A stretch of DNA of 64,000 nucleotides from JBHOQS01 sp042408875 (GCA_042408875.1 JBHOQS010000027.1:62001-126000); one strand, 5' to 3'. Counted from the stretch's first letter, positions 16,205 through 25,792 are shown. Numbers and translations are program-made. Notes: a model not told the origin generated them from the sequence alone.

Positions 16205-17218
16205 TTACAGCGGCACAACCGTGCCGGTCTCCGACGAGCGGTAGACGGCGTAGGCCATCTCGACCGCGCGCAGCCCGTCGTAGCCGTTGGCCAGCGGCTC
16301 ACGATCTTCCTGGATGGCACGGATCATCTCCTCGAGATCACGCTCCCAGGAGCGATCGCGCACTCCGGCAAATGAGAACACCTGCTCGATGCTCTCACCG
16401 TTTGGGCCGCGCTCCCGCTGCACCAGCACTGTACGCGGCGGCTCGTAGTCGATGGCGATGAAGCCCTTCGTCCCCCACAGCTCCATGTAAAGGTAGCCGC
16501 GCCACTGTGTCCAGCTCGAATGGAGCGAGGCGACGCGGTTATCGGCAGTGCGGAAGAGCCCGAAGCCATTGTCCTCGCAGGGGGCGATGGGCCACAGGTT
16601 CGTGCTGACGAAGCCGCTGGCCTGGGTAAACTCACCCATGAACCAGCGCGCCAGATCGAGCAAGTGCACGCCGTTGTCCAGGAATGTACCGCCGCCTGAC
16701 AGTTCCTTGTTGGCGAACCAGCTCCGGGCAAAGGCCTCGCCACCGCCGTGGCCGGTGCGCGCACGGATGAAGAGGATGTCACCGATCGCGCCAGCCTCGT
16801 AGAGTTCACGTGCCTTCTGCACCTGGTGATGGAAGCGATGATTAAAGCCCGTCTTGAGCTTCACGTTGTTCCGCCGCGCCGCCTCCACCATCTGCCGGGC
16901 CTCATCCGGGTTCCGAGCCAGCGGCTTCTCACAGATCACATGCTTGCCACGCTCCATCGCCGCGATGCTCACCGGCGCATGGAAGTTGTTGCTGGTCGAG
17001 ACGATGACCAGGTGGACATCGTCGCGGCCCACGACCTCCTCCCAGCTTGTGCTCCAGGCGCAGTTGAAGCGTGCGGCCACGCTCTGCGCCCGCTCGGCAG
17101 CCACGTCCGCGACCGCCACGAGCCGGGTAAACTCGTTTTCGGCGACTGTGGCAGCGCGGCGCGTGCCGATGCCGCCACAGCCGATGACAGCAACATTCAG
17201 GGGGACAGGCACAGGCAT
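16205..17218 (-). CDS. Gfo/Idh/MocA family oxidoreductase (1)
   Basis: 337 residues. VAVIGCGGIGTRRA is the NAD(P)-binding motif and EKPLARN carries the conserved EKP lysine. GGGTFLDNGVHLLDLARW is the C-terminal catalytic segment with Asp and His both present, so it should be an active sugar or inositol dehydrogenase. ATG 17218 has AAGGAGG upstream. It ends 21 bases from the convergent glycosyltransferase gene. It lies downstream of solute-binding protein 1 (17311-18666) and is probably co-transcribed, consistent with oxidation of the imported sugar. Confidence 0.88.
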   Translation of the reverse strand: MPVPVPLNVAVIGCGGIGTRRAATVAENEFTRLVAVADVAAERAQSVAARFNCAWSTSWEEVVGRDDVHLVIVSTSNNFHAPVSIAAMERGKHVICEKPLARNPDEARQMVEAARRNNVKLKTGFNHRFHHQVQKARELYEAGAIGDILFIRARTGHGGGEAFARSWFANKELSGGGTFLDNGVHLLDLARWFMGEFTQASGFVSTNLWPIAPCEDNGFGLFRTADNRVASLHSSWTQWRGYLYMELWGTKGFIAIDYEPPRTVLVQRERGPNGESIEQVFSFAGVRDRSWERDLEEMIRAIQEDREPLANGYDGLRAVEMAYAVYRSSETGTVVPL

Positions 17219-17310
17219 ACGATGTTCCTCCTTACGAGGGCCAGCTCCCGGCCGTGTGATCAGGTCGCGTGCGGGCGCACCGCCGTCCCGATGCCGCGAC
17301 GTCGGCCGGC

Positions 17311-18666
17311 CTACCGGTTGCGCGCCAGGATAGCATTGATGCGTTGCGCGGCGTCGCTCATCGCCTGCTTGGGCGACTTCGCGCCCGTCACGAAGATGGC
17401 GCGCACCTCTTCCTCCATCACCACGCGGCACTCATCGTACGTTGACCAGTACTGGAAGTCGCGGGCATAGCCGTCCCGGTACAGCCTGTTCACGATGAAG
17501 TCGATCGCCTCCTTTTGCTCTGCCGGCGGCAACTGATCGAAGTACGTCTGCCAGAGTTTCTCGTCCGGCACCTGTGGCGGCGTACGATGTTCCTCAGCCC
17601 AGACCTTTTCCGCCTCGATACTGCCCATCCATTCCGCCAGGATCCAGGCCTTGTCCGGTGCCTTATGGTTCTGAGCGATGCTCCAAAGGTGCCCCTGGGC
17701 GAAGTGCGTCTGGGCTTTGGGACCTTTCGGCCAGGTGTGCATCCGCCACCGATAGACCACACCCTCCTTCGCCCTCTGCAGGATCGAGAACGGCTCGGTG
17801 GACCACGACAGCCACATGCCGACGATGCCATCAAGCTGGCTCTTGCCCTGGGGCAGCGGCTGCTGCGGTCCATCGGTGACCTTCAGCACGTTTTGCAGCC
17901 GCAGCCAGTACTCGTACATCGCCACGGCGTCCGGTGAGTCCACCAGCGCCCTGGTCTCGGTATCATCAACCCAGTAGTGCCCGGCATGGTTGTACATCAG
18001 GGCAAACACCGGGTTCGTCGAGCCATTGGCGTGGTTGCGGGTGCCAAAGATCCCGCGGTTCGGATCGGTGAGCACCCGGGCGAGTTCAGTGAAGTCGTCG
18101 TAGGTCCAGCCAAGCGCTGGGACCGGCAGCCCCTTCTCGGCAAACAGATCCAGGTTCAGGTACATCACCATGGAGTTATATCCCCAGGGAGTGCCATAGA
18201 ATTTGCCCTGGTACATCATGGCATCCACGACCGGCTTGTAGTACATGGACGGCTTCACCGCGCTGCTCTTTTTCACACGGTCCGAGAGATCGAGCAGCAT
18301 GCCCTGGCGGGCCCACTGCGGCTTAAGCTGCGCGATGGTGAGGAAGACGTCGGGAGGCGTGCCCGCTGCGGTCATCGCCACGATCTTCTCAGCCAGGCTA
18401 TCCTGGCCGAGCGCCGCCGGGAAGAGGATCAGCTCAATCTCACTTTGCGGATGCTGGCTCTCGAAGCGCGCCTTGATCGTCTCGTAGGGTTTTACCGTTG
18501 CTCCGGAGGCGTACGCCGACAGAGACAACTTGAGCGGACTGGCGGCCTGCTGCGGCACCGGTGCGCTGCCTGGTAGCATGCCCTGGCGCTGGCACGCGGC
18601 CATGCCAGTCAGGGCTGTGGACGCACCCAAGGCCACCACCTGGCGGCGAGTAAAGGACCGTGACAT
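17311..18666 (-). CDS. sugar ABC transporter solute-binding lipoprotein (1)
   Basis: 451 residues. The signal FTRRQVVALGASTALTGMAAC has a twin-Arg pair and a lipobox with Cys25, so it is probably a Tat-exported lipoprotein. The rest is an MsmE/UgpB-like type I sugar-binding fold: FPAALGQDSLAEKIVAMTAAGTPPDV, GKFYGTPWGYNSMVMYLNLDLF and AWILAEWMGS are typical. ATG 18666 is preferred over a GTG six bases upstream because of the AGGAGAGG site. No permease gene is nearby; the next gene is an oxidoreductase. Confidence 0.88.
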   Translation of the reverse strand: MSRSFTRRQVVALGASTALTGMAACQRQGMLPGSAPVPQQAASPLKLSLSAYASGATVKPYETIKARFESQHPQSEIELILFPAALGQDSLAEKIVAMTAAGTPPDVFLTIAQLKPQWARQGMLLDLSDRVKKSSAVKPSMYYKPVVDAMMYQGKFYGTPWGYNSMVMYLNLDLFAEKGLPVPALGWTYDDFTELARVLTDPNRGIFGTRNHANGSTNPVFALMYNHAGHYWVDDTETRALVDSPDAVAMYEYWLRLQNVLKVTDGPQQPLPQGKSQLDGIVGMWLSWSTEPFSILQRAKEGVVYRWRMHTWPKGPKAQTHFAQGHLWSIAQNHKAPDKAWILAEWMGSIEAEKVWAEEHRTPPQVPDEKLWQTYFDQLPPAEQKEAIDFIVNRLYRDGYARDFQYWSTYDECRVVMEEEVRAIFVTGAKSPKQAMSDAAQRINAILARNR

Positions 18667-18977
18667 GCGCACCTCTCCTCTCGCAAGCTATAAGGTACAA
18701 TGTGAAAGATTGCCAGTCGACGCACCGAGCCAGCACCGCATGGCGGAGCGGCAACGCTCTGCCAGAGCAGTATACGCCCTGGCGTGCCGATCTGCACGGC
18801 ACGCGGTTTTCATGGTCCCGCGTCCTCGATGCAGGCGTGCAGAACTGTTGCGCTGATGGGGACTTCGCGACCATAATAGCCTATGTATAGCCTATACGAA
18901 GTGCACGAAGTGCGACCTGCTCCGGGCAGTGTTACTCAGGCATCAAGCTCTCGCATACATGCGCACGTGAGGCGCTA
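18667..18977. other. 311-base divergent intergenic region
   Basis: Separates binding protein 1 (minus) from the KaiC-like gene (plus). A weak minus-strand promoter may lie at 18687-18716 (CTGGCA, 18-base spacer, TATAGC). Short direct repeats lie nearer the KaiC-like gene (separate entry). Confidence 0.4.
18876..18913 (+). repeat. paired direct repeats upstream of the KaiC-like gene
   Basis: ATAGCCTAT occurs at 18876-18884 and 18887-18895, then CGAAGTGC at 18897-18904 and 18906-18913. Two adjacent short tandem pairs about 65-100 bases before the start suggest a regulator site. Confidence 0.4.
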
Positions 18978-19922
18978 ATGGAACCACCGGACGCCAGGCA
19001 CACTGCTGCCCAGTTCCGCCAGCGCCGGCCGCTGCTGGAGGCTATCGAAACGGCTGGCGCCGCGGCGCGCCACGCCCCGCCGATCGAGGGCGTGCCCACT
19101 GGCGTGGCCGGGCTCGACGACTTGTTCTTCGTGGTAGAGTTGCACGGTAACCGGCCAGTGCGGCGGCCGCTGGGTGGCTATCCGAAAGGGGGAGTGCTAG
19201 CACTGACCGGCGTGCCCGAAACCGGCAAGAGCCTGATGGCCGAACAGTTCGCCGTCAAGCAGGCATCGTTGGGGCACACCGTCCTCTTCGTCAGTGTCGA
19301 GTCCCCTGCGCCATTCGCATCGCGGGCATTAGAGCTCCGGACCCAGGCCATGGGCCTGGACTGGAGCGACGTACGCGAGCGCATTCTGCTCGTCGATGCA
19401 GCCTCGCACGCCAGCCTGCGCGAAGATCTGCCGACGCTGCTGGCGACGCTGGCTCACGGGCTGCGGCAGTTTGCCGTCGAGCGGACCGTGATCGACTCCG
19501 TGACTGGCCTGTATGAGGCGCGAGAGATCCTAGCCCGTTCTATCGTGCGGGAAGTCTATAACTTTTTAAAGAGCTGGAAGCAGACAGCTCTTCTAATCAC
19601 GCAAAAACGTAGCGCGCAGGAGGAGACCAGCGCTGAGGCCGCTGGCGGCTATGCGGTCAGCCACATCGTCGACGGGACGATTGTCCTGGCCAAGCGGCTG
19701 ATCGAGACTCCGTTCCAGAGCCAGATGTATGGCGTACCGGTGGGAGATATCCTGCGCACCCTGCGTATCGACGGCTGCCGGCTCTCTGGCCACGATACCA
19801 GCACGCATGTGATTGAAATCACCGAGCTCGGCCTGGTACAGGTCGGGCCACGCCTATCAGAGCTGCTGCGCCACAGGCCAGCCGGCCGTGGTGTGGCCAG
19901 CTCAGCAAGGGAGGTCCTATGA
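18978..19922 (+). CDS. KaiC-like RecA-superfamily ATPase
   Basis: 314 residues with a single RecA/KaiC domain. Residues 78-85 (GVPETGKS) are the Walker A motif, a catalytic Glu follows in FVSVESPAP, and ERTVIDSVTGL is the Walker B strand. LLITQKRS and a C-terminal VGDILRTLRIDGCRLSGHD segment follow. It matches the single-domain KaiC family typified by archaeal AF_0351 rather than the double-domain clock protein. Its stop overlaps the start of the next gene by four bases (ATGA). Role is presumably regulatory or signalling; no clock genes kaiA or kaiB are visible. Confidence 0.82.
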   Translation: MEPPDARHTAAQFRQRRPLLEAIETAGAAARHAPPIEGVPTGVAGLDDLFFVVELHGNRPVRRPLGGYPKGGVLALTGVPETGKSLMAEQFAVKQASLGHTVLFVSVESPAPFASRALELRTQAMGLDWSDVRERILLVDAASHASLREDLPTLLATLAHGLRQFAVERTVIDSVTGLYEAREILARSIVREVYNFLKSWKQTALLITQKRSAQEETSAEAAGGYAVSHIVDGTIVLAKRLIETPFQSQMYGVPVGDILRTLRIDGCRLSGHDTSTHVIEITELGLVQVGPRLSELLRHRPAGRGVASSAREVL

Positions 19923-20293
19923 GCCAGGAGATCAAACCTGTGGAAGTTCAGGTCGACGACCTCGTGCGGGATGTGCTCCTTGAAGTGCTCGCTATTGCGG
20001 GGGGCCTGCGGAAGCTGGTCGAGTACCGCAACCTGACCTGGGTCCCGGCCCTGATCGAGGCCGCGTATGTGGTTGTGCTGCACGAGGAGTTTAAGCGCAG
20101 CGACGACGAGATCGCGCAGTTCCTGGGGATCAGCACAGCCACAGTCCGCAATATCCTGCGCGCGAGCCCGGAGGGGGTGCAAGAATTGCTCGAGGCTGAG
20201 CGGGGGCGGCAGGAGTTGCACACCCATATCGCCGGCGGCCTGGCGAAGCTGGCCTACCAGCAGCTCAAGCAGCGCGGCTGGCCTGGCGTTTAG
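19919..20293 (+). CDS. near-KaiC helix-turn-helix partner protein
   Basis: 124 residues. The middle carries a helix-turn-helix-like segment SDDEIAQFLGISTATVRNIL (about 60-79) after the helix VPALIEAAYVVVLHEEFK. This fits the small regulatory domain that, as I recall, is always encoded beside the AF_0351-type KaiC family (near_KaiC domain). The four-base ATGA overlap with the ATPase gene indicates tight translational coupling and a likely complex. DNA binding is inferred from the motif only. Confidence 0.78.
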   Translation: MSQEIKPVEVQVDDLVRDVLLEVLAIAGGLRKLVEYRNLTWVPALIEAAYVVVLHEEFKRSDDEIAQFLGISTATVRNILRASPEGVQELLEAERGRQELHTHIAGGLAKLAYQQLKQRGWPGV

Positions 20294-20428
20294 GCATGTA
20301 CGCGAGCCGGGCTCTCGGATCAATGTGAGCATCCCGTCCTACCTGGACGATGCCAGGAACTGCTGTCTGCCGTACCTGGGTCCTTTCTCGCGGGGCGATC
20401 GAGCATTGCGACGTACTGAGGAGGTCCC

Positions 20429-21775
20429 ATGGCTCGAGGCGTTGTACTCCCTGTGCCCTCGTCACGACCAGACGCGGCGCGGAGCCGCGGCCTGACGCGC
20501 CGGACCGGGTTCGCGGCGCTAGGTGCTCTGCCACTCGCAGCGTGTCTGCCGCGCCGCGCGCCTGCTGAGGAGACGCCCGCCACTCCAGCCGTTGCCGGGT
20601 CGATTACGTATGCTTTCCTCGGGAACCCGGTTTTCTACCAGATGAACCAGGAGGCAGCCGCGGAGTTCGAGCGCGCCTTCCCCAACGTCAAAGTTGAACT
20701 CGCCTACCTGCCGGAAGGCATGTATGACAAGATTCAAGCAATGTATAGCGGCAACGTCTCGCCGGATGTCTGGGAGCCAGACGCTGCGCGCTTTCCCTCA
20801 TGGGCCGAACGCGATTCGTTCCTCCCCATTGATGCATATGTGAAGCGCGATCAGGGAAAAGGATTCGATCTCAACGACATCTGGCCAAATCTGCGCCGCT
20901 CGGCTGAGTACAAAGGCAAGCTCTTGGGAGTGCTGTGCCGGTATACTGTAAACGCCATGTTTTACAATGAGGATCTCTTAGACCGGCATGGCATTCCCTA
21001 TCCCAGTGAGCAGTGGACTGTGAGCGACCTCGTGGCCTTCGCGCAGAAGCTCACGGATGTCGGGGCAGGCATCTGGGGCTTCGGACGAGGATTCTGGAAC
21101 CACTGGCTCTGGACATTTGGCGGCGAGATCCTGGAAGGGAAAGATGGCCGCTGGCGCTCAGCGATGGGCTCACCGAAGAGCATAGAGGCATTGCAGTGGA
21201 TGCAAGACCTGCATTATAAGTATCGGGTAAGCTACACAGCGCAGCAGCGGGGCGGGCTGAGCGATATCCAGCTTTTCATCCACGGGCGTGTAGCCTACGC
21301 CGACCAGCGTGTCACCCGGGTAGCAGACATCCGCGTGGCTGAGGCACGCCAACTCCGCTGGGATGTAGGCTGGATGCCTAAGGGACCGGCCGGGCGCTTC
21401 GCCTGGGGCATCGGCGTCAACCGCTGTATCTCGTCGCAGACGCGTCACCCCGAGACCGCCTGGCAGTTCGTGAAGTTCCTGTTCTCGAAGCCGGAAATCG
21501 CCACGATCTCGATCCCACCGAACATGTCTTATGCCTATTCGCCGAAGTTTCTCAACACCGGCCAGCCGCCTCGTACCATGAAGGCATTCCTGGATGCCAT
21601 CGCCTACAGCAAGGACTACCCGAACGAGCAAGGCCGCTGGCCAGAGCTAGAAGGTATTGTGAATCGTGAGCTCAACCGGCTCTGGAATAACGAGGCATCG
21701 GCAAGGGAGGTCGGCGAGGCAATCGACAAAGCAGTGAACGTCCAGCTCGACCAGTGGGGCCAGCTCATGCGGTAG
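20429..21775 (+). CDS. sugar ABC transporter solute-binding lipoprotein (2)
   Basis: 448 residues. The long basic N-region ends in LTRRTGFAALGALPLAAC: twin Arg at 24-25 and lipobox Cys39, so Tat-type lipoprotein export is likely. The mature part is a type I sugar-binding protein: AFLGNPVFYQMNQEAAAEFERAFPNVKVE, GKLLGVLCRYTVNAMFYNEDLL, and AWGIGVNRCISSQTRHPETAW. GAGGAGG precedes ATG 20429. It is encoded alone, convergent with the GHL6 hydrolase gene (65-base gap), with no permease nearby. Confidence 0.86.
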   Translation: MARGVVLPVPSSRPDAARSRGLTRRTGFAALGALPLAACLPRRAPAEETPATPAVAGSITYAFLGNPVFYQMNQEAAAEFERAFPNVKVELAYLPEGMYDKIQAMYSGNVSPDVWEPDAARFPSWAERDSFLPIDAYVKRDQGKGFDLNDIWPNLRRSAEYKGKLLGVLCRYTVNAMFYNEDLLDRHGIPYPSEQWTVSDLVAFAQKLTDVGAGIWGFGRGFWNHWLWTFGGEILEGKDGRWRSAMGSPKSIEALQWMQDLHYKYRVSYTAQQRGGLSDIQLFIHGRVAYADQRVTRVADIRVAEARQLRWDVGWMPKGPAGRFAWGIGVNRCISSQTRHPETAWQFVKFLFSKPEIATISIPPNMSYAYSPKFLNTGQPPRTMKAFLDAIAYSKDYPNEQGRWPELEGIVNRELNRLWNNEASAREVGEAIDKAVNVQLDQWGQLMR

Positions 21776-21840
21776 ATTGTGCTGGCTACTGCATTTGTTG
21801 TTACGACAGCAGCGAAGCCCGAGCCGCCGCGGCAGCGGCC

Positions 21841-23925
21841 TCATTCCCACACCAGGAGCTCGAGCTGGTCGAGCCGCGGCAGGACGGCTACATGCCACGC
21901 TCCCTCGCGCTGGACCGGCAGTGCCTGACCAAGGCGCATAGCACGCACCCGAAGCGGGCGCGCCATACGGAGGCGCACCTGGATGTCATGCATCGGCAGC
22001 GGCAGACGCATCGCCGGGCCATCCTCGCCGCTGCCGTTTACCAGGTGGACGATGAACCGCTCTGGGCGGCTGCCCTGCGCGGGTTGCCGAAACGCCGTTA
22101 ACTCGACACACGCCGGGGCGTCGGTCTCGACCGGCTGGGCCTCCGGGAGCAGCCGTGCGACCACGTCGCTGATGAACAGCTCGAGCGAGGCCGGGGCGCT
22201 CTCGTACCAGATCCGGCCTGGCTCCCAGGGGAGATACGCAGTGCGGCCGCGGCCGAACGTGCGCCAGATCACTGCTGGCCAGCCTGTCTCATGTTCGATG
22301 AGCGTCTGCTCCGGTGTTCCATACAGCTCCGGCGCGACGAAGCACAGGTCACCAGTCGCTCCCTCCTGGAGTGCTACATACACGTATGTGCCCTGCACCG
22401 GCAGCAAGCGCACGCCTGTCAAACGCGGCCAGACTGCGGGGTCTTCCACTCTGAAATAGGCGTTGCGGAAGCCCCGCCGGGCAGCCAGCACCCGACTGGC
22501 GCCTAGGGACTGCAGACCGAACGCGCGGCGTGGCGTACCATCCACGTCTTCGAGGCTGGTCTCAGCGGTGGCCAGCAGTGCGCCGCCGTGCTCCACGTAG
22601 GCGTCGAGCGCAGCACACGCTGCAGCGGAGAGCCTGGCCGCATTGGGCACGATCACCAGGCGATAGTGTGCGAGGAGCTCACTTACACCAGCCCGGTCGA
22701 GCTGCATGTCACCAATCACATCAAAGAGATAGTGCTGCGCGACCAGGACGCTGTACCAGCCCTGGTAATACGCCCTGGACCGCTCCACGCCATATTGCCC
22801 GGTACCACCGCTGGCGCTGCCTGCCGGCCAGACCAGGGCGATCTGTGACAGCGACTCCAGGTCTCGGTAGTACTCAGCATGGTCTCGTGCGAAGTGAAAG
22901 AGCTCGCGCACGACGGAGAGCGCCCGCCTATCCTCCTGGGTCGCCGGCGTGCCGATGCACATGACATAGGGCCAGCCGCCGTTGGCGATAGCCTGGGCGA
23001 GGGTGTGCGCCAGCCAGCCGGGCGGCGCGGCGACGAACCGCCACACGCCCGGGCCCACGTGGCAGTACACCGCGTTGATGCTGGAAGCATGGCCGGGACC
23101 CAGCGTGCGCACCCACCGGCAGCTCTCTCCGGCAGCGTGCCGCCAGCGCGGCCCGGAAGAAGCGCTGGACGGCGCCGCGTGGAGTTCGATCTCCGTGGCG
23201 TCGGCGTACCCGTCCAGGATTGCACGTGGGCCGGCGCCGCTGAAGACGGCGACATGCGGGTCGCGCTCTTTCACGTAGCGGTAGATACGGCGCGCCAGGT
23301 CTTTCAGCGTATCAGCGCGGAACGCTGCATGCTCCTGTGCTTCCGGCGTACCCGGCTCGACGCGGGCCGGTAACTCTCTGCCTGTGCGCTCCCGATAGAG
23401 CTGCCGGCAGGCCTCGCAGTGACACGGGCCATAGTAGGTGCCTTCACGATCCCGTTCCCTGTGCCCGAAGGCATTAAAGAATAGACCATCGACCTGGTAG
23501 CGGGACATCAGTTCGTCCCACAGCACGAAGAAGCGCTGGCGGTAATAGGAGCCATTTGGACAGGTGATGTAGAGGCCCTTGTCTACCATCGGCCGGCCGT
23601 CTGCGGAGCGGTAGAACCACTCCGGGTGGGCCTCATAGGCATCGCGGTGCAGCCCGCTCAAGTCGTAGCGGACGATCACGTACACCCCGGCGGTGTGGCA
23701 GGCGCGAATGGCATCGCCCAGCAGATCACCGCGCAGGAAGGGACTGCGCCGGTGGAAGGGAACGTCGGTCGGGTAGAAGGCGTAAATGCCGCCGGCGTTA
23801 ATCAGCAGGGCATTGGCGCCGAACTCGATGGCCTCCTGGGCGATGGCTGCGCCATCGAGCGCGCCGTCGGTAACGCGCAGGTTGGTCTGGAGGATCCGAA
23901 GCGGCTCTTCCCACCAGGATGGCAT
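21841..23925 (-). CDS. GHL6-type glycoside hydrolase with GH42-like trimerisation domain
   Basis: 694 residues. The N-terminal TIM barrel (about 5-360) has LRILQTNLRVTDGALDG, GVYVIVRYDLSGLH, HPEWFYRS and VDGLFFNAFGH, as in the hypothetical glycosyl hydrolase 6 family. A CHCEACRQLYRERTG stretch resembles a structural metal site. From about 420 on, YRLVIVPNAARLSAAACAALDAYVEHGG matches the beta-galactosidase trimerisation fold. No signal peptide is visible, so it probably works on imported oligosaccharides. GAGGGAG precedes ATG 23925, and a strong promoter lies at 23967-23995. The exact substrate is unknown. Confidence 0.72.
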   Translation of the reverse strand: MPSWWEEPLRILQTNLRVTDGALDGAAIAQEAIEFGANALLINAGGIYAFYPTDVPFHRRSPFLRGDLLGDAIRACHTAGVYVIVRYDLSGLHRDAYEAHPEWFYRSADGRPMVDKGLYITCPNGSYYRQRFFVLWDELMSRYQVDGLFFNAFGHRERDREGTYYGPCHCEACRQLYRERTGRELPARVEPGTPEAQEHAAFRADTLKDLARRIYRYVKERDPHVAVFSGAGPRAILDGYADATEIELHAAPSSASSGPRWRHAAGESCRWVRTLGPGHASSINAVYCHVGPGVWRFVAAPPGWLAHTLAQAIANGGWPYVMCIGTPATQEDRRALSVVRELFHFARDHAEYYRDLESLSQIALVWPAGSASGGTGQYGVERSRAYYQGWYSVLVAQHYLFDVIGDMQLDRAGVSELLAHYRLVIVPNAARLSAAACAALDAYVEHGGALLATAETSLEDVDGTPRRAFGLQSLGASRVLAARRGFRNAYFRVEDPAVWPRLTGVRLLPVQGTYVYVALQEGATGDLCFVAPELYGTPEQTLIEHETGWPAVIWRTFGRGRTAYLPWEPGRIWYESAPASLELFISDVVARLLPEAQPVETDAPACVELTAFRQPAQGSRPERFIVHLVNGSGEDGPAMRLPLPMHDIQVRLRMARPLRVRAMRLGQALPVQREGAWHVAVLPRLDQLELLVWE

Positions 23926-23966
23926 CGGCTGCTCCCTCGTATGAGCTGTGCCTCGCGGGCGGCGTG

Positions 23967-23995
23967 ATTGTACCTTGTGTTCGCCGCTGTGCCAA
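23967..23995 (-). promoter_or_regulatory. sigma70-type promoter for the GHL6 hydrolase gene
   Basis: On the minus strand TTGGCA (23995-23990), a 17-base spacer and TACAAT (23972-23967). Both hexamers differ from consensus at one position. Transcript start expected near 23960, giving a leader of about 35 bases. Confidence 0.65.
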
Positions 23996-24179
23996 CGCAT
24001 CGGGCGTGCTGTCTGGTCGGGCAGGCACCAAGACAGGTGCCGTACTCTGATGCCTGCGTGTGATGCCTGGTGGACCTTGTGACTGGTTGGAGGGGGCCCC
24101 GTCGAATGTAGCGCCTGGCCGGCTCCTGGTCACTGTATGGCGGAGAGCGTCTCCCTGCCCATTCGTGCCAACGTTAAGC

Positions 24180-24209
24180 TTGACAGCACAACTCGGGCAG
24201 CCGTATGCT
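24180..24209 (+). promoter_or_regulatory. sigma70-type promoter for solute-binding protein 3
   Basis: TTGACA at 24180-24185, an 18-base spacer and TATGCT at 24204-24209, pointing to the lipoprotein gene at 24291. The -35 box is a perfect match. The rest of the 365-base divergent gap (23926-24290) shows no other clear element. Confidence 0.55.
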
Positions 24210-24290
24210 CTGGCATGAGTGCTTTCCTGTTCGGTCACCTGATCATCGGCAGGTAGAGACCTATGGCTCGCGCCGAAGGGAGGTGGCGTA

Positions 24291-25733
24291 ATGATCTATC
24301 TTGCTCCGGAGCTGGCACAGTCCCCTACAGCTAAGGTTCCATTCACACGCCGGAGGCTGGTGCACTACGCGGTTGGCATGATGGCAAGCGGCGGTGTAGC
24401 CCTGGCGGCCTGCCAGCGCGCTGGCGCGCCGGCCCAGGCAGGGCCGCCGAAGCCGGCTAAGCTCAGCGGCAAGATCCGCTTCTACACCCGCGGCGGCGAG
24501 GTCGAGACGCGCGGGCAGGCGGAAATCCTCATCCCCACGTTCAAGGAGGTGGCCCCTGAGGTCGAGGTCGAGCATCTGATTTTCGCGGCCGGCACTGCCG
24601 GCGAGACGTACACGACGAAGCTCTATACAATGTGGGCCGCTGGTGATCCGCCGGATGTGTGGGGCTTCGGCCAGAACTACATGGCCTTCTGGGCCCGTGG
24701 CATGCTCGAGGACCTCACCCCCTATATCGTGCGGGATAAGTACGACCTCAACCAGTTCCATAAGGGCCTGCCAGAGATCTTCCGCATTAACGGCAAGTAT
24801 TACGGCATCCCTCAGCTCACGACCTTCGGGACCCTCCTCTTCTACAACAAAGATCTCTTCGCGAAGGAAGGCCTGAAGCCGCCGCCGGTGGACTGGGATG
24901 ATACGTCCTGGACATTCGATGTGCTGCTGGAGTATGCCAGGAAGCTCACTAAGAACCCCGGCACGCCGGAGGCGATTTACGGCCTTGCCTTTAACCCGCA
25001 GCTGCCGACGATGTTAGGCTGGCTGTGGGGCGGCGACTGCTTCCTGCCCGAGCATTACACGACCGGCGTGGCGCCGCGCACCCAGATTGAGAGCCAGCCG
25101 AGCCTCGAGGGACACCAGTGGGCACAGGATATCCGCTGGAAGCACCAGGTCTCGCCACGGCCGGGCGTGGATCCCACACAGGGCATCGGCTTCATCCAGG
25201 GCCGTTATGCCATGGACATCAACGGCGGGTGGAACTTCTGGGGTTATACTGTTATTAAAGACTTCAGGTGGGGTGCTGCGGCCATCCCGATTAAAGTCAC
25301 CAACAAGAACGTCAACTACAACGACTTCTGGGAGATGGCAAGCCAATCCAGGAACAAAGAGGCCGCCTGGGCGTTCATCAAGCACGTCGCCAGCGCCGAG
25401 ATCCAGCGCAAGTACTCAGAGCTGACCGGCACGCCACCCACCCAGAAGGCGGCGATGGACGTGTGGTACCGGCGCTATGAAGGCATCATGACCCGCGACG
25501 AACTGGAGAAGGTCACGCAGGGCGCCATCGAGCCGAAGCGCTCGCAGGAAAGCCCGGACCATCTGTTCATCGACTGGTCCATTAAGATTGCTCCTACGTA
25601 CAGCCAGGAGATCTGGGGACCGATCAGCCGCAATGAAGGCAACGCGCGGGACATCATCGCCCGCGGCAAGCCGGCGTACGACGCTGTCGTGAACGAAATC
25701 TACAACGAGTGGAAGGATAAGCTGCCCAAGTAG
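24291..25733 (+). CDS. sugar ABC transporter solute-binding lipoprotein (3)
   Basis: 480 residues, slightly long for the family. FTRRRLVHYAVGMMASGGVALAAC gives a twin-Arg signal and lipobox Cys41. The mature domain has KIRFYTRGGEVETRGQAE, MWAAGDPPDVWGFG, GKYYGIPQLTTFGTLLFYNKDLF and NGGWNFWGYTVIKDFRWG, typical of type I oligosaccharide-binding proteins. GGGAGGTG precedes ATG 24291, and the promoter at 24180-24209 serves it. It is monocistronic: a 15-bp terminator hairpin follows at once. No permease nearby. Confidence 0.88.
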   Translation: MIYLAPELAQSPTAKVPFTRRRLVHYAVGMMASGGVALAACQRAGAPAQAGPPKPAKLSGKIRFYTRGGEVETRGQAEILIPTFKEVAPEVEVEHLIFAAGTAGETYTTKLYTMWAAGDPPDVWGFGQNYMAFWARGMLEDLTPYIVRDKYDLNQFHKGLPEIFRINGKYYGIPQLTTFGTLLFYNKDLFAKEGLKPPPVDWDDTSWTFDVLLEYARKLTKNPGTPEAIYGLAFNPQLPTMLGWLWGGDCFLPEHYTTGVAPRTQIESQPSLEGHQWAQDIRWKHQVSPRPGVDPTQGIGFIQGRYAMDINGGWNFWGYTVIKDFRWGAAAIPIKVTNKNVNYNDFWEMASQSRNKEAAWAFIKHVASAEIQRKYSELTGTPPTQKAAMDVWYRRYEGIMTRDELEKVTQGAIEPKRSQESPDHLFIDWSIKIAPTYSQEIWGPISRNEGNARDIIARGKPAYDAVVNEIYNEWKDKLPK

Positions 25734-25737
25734 GCGC

Positions 25738-25776
25738 TGCGCTGGAGCCTGCCGCCAGTTCGCAGGCTCCAGCGCA
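25738..25776. terminator. strong bidirectional terminator hairpin
   Basis: Arms 25738-25752 and 25762-25776 are perfectly complementary over 15 bases around a 9-base loop, followed on the plus strand by a T-rich stretch. It lies five bases after the stop of binding protein 3 and between convergent genes. Confidence 0.75.
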
Positions 25777-25792
25777 TGCTCTTCTCCTTGTT

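Noticed and set aside
23879..24238. Minus-strand frame of 146 residues upstream of the GHL6 gene
   Set aside because: It overlaps the gene's promoter and start, has no family features, and its codons look random.
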